Shown: positions 7,330 to 9,115 of the stretch, one piece after another | How positions within the stretch are numbered: position 1 is the stretch's first letter | How the letters are laid out: each line of letters begins with the position of its first letter | From: an uncultured Bacteroidota bacterium | Lineage (GTDB): Bacteria; Bacteroidota; Bacteroidia; Chitinophagales; Saprospiraceae | Assembly (NCBI GenBank): GCA_937876435.1 | Contig: CALEIL010000186.1 | Coordinates: forward strand, 1 to 9,115 | DNA: 9,115 nucleotides | Direction: 5' to 3' | Made by a program: the position numbers and the translations under genes | Notes under the pieces: generated by a model | Databases searched by the model: none | Seen by the model: the letters and a program-made list of their open reading frames with translations, nothing else | What the model was told of the DNA's origin: nothing

Positions 7330-7403
7330 TTTCTGGCATAAAAATGGCCCTTCAAAACCAATAGAATAGGTCTGAAAATGCCTTATTTTTAAAAACCACC
7401 CCA

Positions 7404-8576
7404 TTATTGATCAAATAAAGTAATCTCAGGCGGTGAATTCGCCTTTTCCAATATCGGTTTATTTATCCAGGCCCATAGGTCAATTTTAGAAAAAAGGTGT
7501 ACCCGAAGTAAGGTAACCAGATTTGATAAGTTCCATTTATATTCTGCCTTATTCTTGAGATATTTCAGCAGCAACATGGCAATCAAAGAGCACCATAGCT
7601 GGATACGTACTGCATTGGGAGAAGTGCCCACGAAAGTTTTCACACGGAATAATTGCTTAATGAATCTAAAAAACACCTCCACATCCCATCTGGCCTTATA
7701 TAGCTGGGAAATGGTGTCTGCTGTCCAAGTTAAATTATTGGTCATCAGAACGAGTGTCTGGTCGTTTACAGGGTCATAAACTTCGATCACTCTGATCTTT
7801 CCCGGGTACATGTTTTTGGTTTCATCACCGGTCAGTCTTATGATCTGGTCACTAAGTATGTGTTCGTGTTTTTCGTTGACTGGCAGTTCTTCCTCTATTT
7901 CAAAATTTACATTTTTTTTCAGCCTGGTGACAAATGTGACCCGGTTGCTGTCCAAATTATTAAGCCATTCAAAGTCCACGTAGGCACGATCCACCACGAT
8001 GACTGATTCTGGAGGAAAAGTATGGTTTCTGGCAGGGTTGATGTCGTGTGTTTTACCATCTGTAATATAGGCATAATTGGGTAGCCCCAGATCGTAATCA
8101 AGCACAGCATGCATCTTAATAGCTCCTTTCTTTGTTCGAAATTTTGCCCAATTAAACAGGGAAAGGCAAAGAGGGATGATGCTACCATCCATGATAAAAA
8201 TCTTACGCTTAAGTCTGCTGGCATATTGACGCCTGCGTTGAAGTGAGGGTTCTAAGCTTTCTAACAATTCAAAGTAAAGATCCTCAAACACTTTATAGGT
8301 GCGCTGCTTATTCCGATAGCTCAGCGAAGACTTACTTGGAGCTTTGGTTACACCCAGGTGATTGAGATTGCCAGAGGCACTACGGATGCCATGACTGATG
8401 TCTCTCAATGAACTCACATCTGCCAGCTGCATAAACATCATGCTGACAAAATGGGTCCAGGTATCAATTCCTTTACTGAACTTGTCCGTATTATGCTTTT
8501 TTACTACTTTGGAAAACTTGGAACGGTTAATCAACCCCAACATTTGTGCGAAAATACTTATCTTAGATTTGGACAT
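7404..8576 (-). CDS. IS4-family DDE transposase
   Basis: A 390-residue transposase that would catalyse cut-and-paste transposition of the surrounding element. The N-terminal ~75 residues (SKISIFAQMLGLINRSKF ...) match the DUF4372-type leader of one IS4 subgroup, followed by the RNase-H-fold DDE domain. Candidate catalytic residues are D130 (in FIMDGS), D196 (in VIVVDRAY) and E300. E300 lies in a perfect Y-(2)-R-(3)-E-(6)-K signature, Y293, R296, E300, K307, diagnostic of the IS4 family. Length is normal, no frameshift or internal stop is seen, and the ATG at 8576 is preceded by an A-rich leader, so the element may still be active. It is transcribed toward the protease operon and in the same direction, so read-through from it could drive that operon. 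Confidence 0.93.
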   Translation of the reverse strand: MSKSKISIFAQMLGLINRSKFSKVVKKHNTDKFSKGIDTWTHFVSMMFMQLADVSSLRDISHGIRSASGNLNHLGVTKAPSKSSLSYRNKQRTYKVFEDLYFELLESLEPSLQRRRQYASRLKRKIFIMDGSIIPLCLSLFNWAKFRTKKGAIKMHAVLDYDLGLPNYAYITDGKTHDINPARNHTFPPESVIVVDRAYVDFEWLNNLDSNRVTFVTRLKKNVNFEIEEELPVNEKHEHILSDQIIRLTGDETKNMYPGKIRVIEVYDPVNDQTLVLMTNNLTWTADTISQLYKARWDVEVFFRFIKQLFRVKTFVGTSPNAVRIQLWCSLIAMLLLKYLKNKAEYKWNLSNLVTLLRVHLFSKIDLWAWINKPILEKANSPPEITLFDQ

Positions 8577-8597
8577 GGTTTTTGTTTTGGTTTCAAA

Positions 8598-8610
8598 CCC
8601 TAAGTTAGGG
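8598..8610. promoter_or_regulatory. Perfect palindrome in the transposase leader
   Basis: CCCTAA-G-TTAGGG forms a 6-bp stem with a one-base centre, 21 bases before the transposase ATG and 21 bases inside the right IS end. As DNA it is a possible binding site; as RNA a hairpin near the start could damp translation of transcripts entering from outside, a control known for several IS4-family elements such as IS10 and IS50. No promoter is assigned with confidence. Confidence 0.45.
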
Positions 8611-8631
8611 AAAACTTTACCATGTCCATTT

Positions 8632-8651
8632 TTTATTTTGGACGCTTGTGA
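8632..8651 (-). repeat. IS right inverted repeat
   Basis: TTTATTTTGGACGCTTGTGA, the inverse of the left end with three central mismatches. It lies 56 bases upstream of the transposase start. Confidence 0.75.
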
Positions 8652-8844
8652 TAATTAATACATTTATCTCATTATGAGCGGTCAATGGCATATTGGACCT
8701 TAACTAAAATTCCTTTATGGCCTATATGTATAAAAAATATTGCACTATCACAAAGTATCTGTAAAATATTTTGACATTTTAACAATATCTCATATTGAGA
8801 ACACTCTTATACTGAGAATATTTATTTTGATGTAATACCAAAAT
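8652..8844. other. AT-rich gene-free flank with three TCTCA-type dyads
   Basis: No coding sequence is supported. CTCAT-T-ATGAG (8668-8678) is a perfect dyad. Two related 14-mers, TCTCATATTGAGAA (8788-8801) and TCTTATACTGAGAA (8805-8818), match at 12 of 14 positions and are 17 bp apart; the first contains a perfect TCTCA/TGAGA dyad. If the IS inserted cleanly, this is the former upstream region of the protease operon and might carry its regulatory sites. Confidence 0.4.
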
Positions 8845-8978
8845 AATTGTACCACATTCTGATTCCGGATCAAATCCGTAATGATGCGCAGAGCTGGGGC
8901 TCTGCGGTCCCAATTATACCACATTCTGAGTGCGGATCAAATCCGTAATGATGTGCAGAGCTGGGGCTCTGCAGCCCC
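8845..8978. repeat. Two 67-bp tandem repeats with conserved hairpins
   Basis: Copies at 8845-8911 and 8912-8978 match at 61 of 67 positions. Each holds two hairpins: CGGAT-CAA-ATCCG (8866-8878 in copy 1) and an 8-bp stem with loop TGGG (8887-8906 in copy 1, 8954-8973 in copy 2). The outermost pair of the second stem is C-G in copy 1 and T-A in copy 2, so two of the six differences compensate each other. In copy 2 the flank also allows CTGGGGCT (8961-8968) to pair with AGCCCCAG (8973-8980). No gene is adjacent on the right. Confidence 0.9.
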
Positions 8979-9013
8979 AGGGCGCTCCGACTTTAAATAA
9001 ATGACAGCAGGAA

Positions 9014-9115
9014 GCCGACAGCTCATTTTAGTTTCACGCAGCGTACGCAGTGAGCCGCACCCGCCAACTTTGCTGGGGGCAAGCGCGGCGAAATCGCGGC
9101 GACCATGGCGAGAAA
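9014..9115. repeat. Degenerate intergenic repeat patch
   Basis: GCCGACAGCT (9014-9023), also present in the heptamer array at 4912-4921, is followed by TTTCACGCAGCGTACGCAG (9032-9050). A G+C-rich run follows, with CGCGGCGA at 9084 and 9095 and CATGGCGA at 9104 (spacings 11 and 9). This looks like a decayed member of the TTTCACGCAGAG family; the right edge of the window cuts it. No gene is visible. Confidence 0.5.

Larger units (their letters stand above)
7310..8651 (-). mobile_element. IS4-family insertion sequence (~1.34 kb)
   Basis: One full transposase gene is enclosed by imperfect inverted repeats. The left end reads TCACA-TCT-GTCCAAAATAAA (7310-7329) and the right end, on the other strand, TCACA-AGC-GTCCAAAATAAA (8651-8632): 17 of 20 match. 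The exact outer limit is uncertain; if the repeat starts at GTCC, the element is 7318-8643 (1326 bp). Length and organisation suit the IS4 family. I could not find a convincing target-site duplication, so either the ends are slightly misplaced, the duplication has decayed, or a flank was rearranged. The left end abuts the truncated start of the protease gene. Confidence 0.8.

Noticed and set aside
7919..8224. Second minus-strand frame overlapping the transposase
   Set aside because: It overlaps the transposase in another frame and shows no family resemblance; the main frame is intact, so no programmed frameshift is needed.
7300..8660. Target-site duplication flanking the IS
   Set aside because: Compared the flanks for several possible element ends (TCACA, CACA and GTCC limits) and found no direct repeat longer than chance.
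9105..9115. Start of a gene (ATG GCG AGA) at the right edge
   Set aside because: It lies within a periodic CGCGGCGA / CATGGCGA repeat and is only three codons long in this window.

Overview
The window looks like a chromosomal segment of a Bacteroidota bacterium, most plausibly from the Saprospiria/Lewinella side. The reasons are three proteins with type IX secretion (T9SS) C-terminal sorting domains (one type B, two type A), a lipoprotein, no strong Shine-Dalgarno sequences, and intergenic DNA full of short degenerate repeats of the TTTCACGCAGAG / CTCTGTGAAA kind common in these genomes. The genus-level guess rests on the domain style of the large protein and is inference. The first ~90 bases do not fit: they are very G+C-rich and encode an actinobacterial-looking MFS transporter fragment, so the left edge may be an assembly chimera.

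Layout. 1-88: foreign-looking MFS fragment. 96-144: two REP-like palindromes. 161-322: degenerate repeats. 345-829: AT-rich, gene-free. 830-1825 (+): lipoprotein with a duplicated beta-rich domain and a C9 tract in its N-terminal coding part. 1859-1900: strong intrinsic terminator. 1922-4762 (+): 946-residue secreted protein with propeller-like N-terminus, repeated Ig-like modules and a type B T9SS domain. 4860-4936: eleven-unit heptamer array between convergent genes. 5911-4964 (-): secreted protein of unknown role with a type A T9SS tail. 7279-5915 (-): M43 (pappalysin/cytophagalysin-like) zinc metalloprotease with a type A tail, ending 3 bases before the previous gene, so the two form an operon. 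7310-8651: IS4-family insertion sequence with an intact DDE transposase on the minus strand. 8652-9115: gene-free, with short dyads, a 67-bp tandem repeat containing a covarying hairpin, and another patch of degenerate repeats.

Together, all four non-transposon genes encode cell-surface or secreted proteins: one outer-membrane lipoprotein, one adhesin-like surface protein, one protease and one unknown cargo. None of the T9SS machinery itself is here. The insertion sequence sits immediately upstream of the protease and appears to have removed its native start codon and promoter: the remaining reading frame runs back through the signal peptide n-region and stops exactly at the IS inverted repeat. 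No wholly new system is evident. The strongest leads are the IS-beheaded protease operon, the covarying tandem hairpins at 8845-8978, the C9 tract as a possible phase switch, and the heptamer array.
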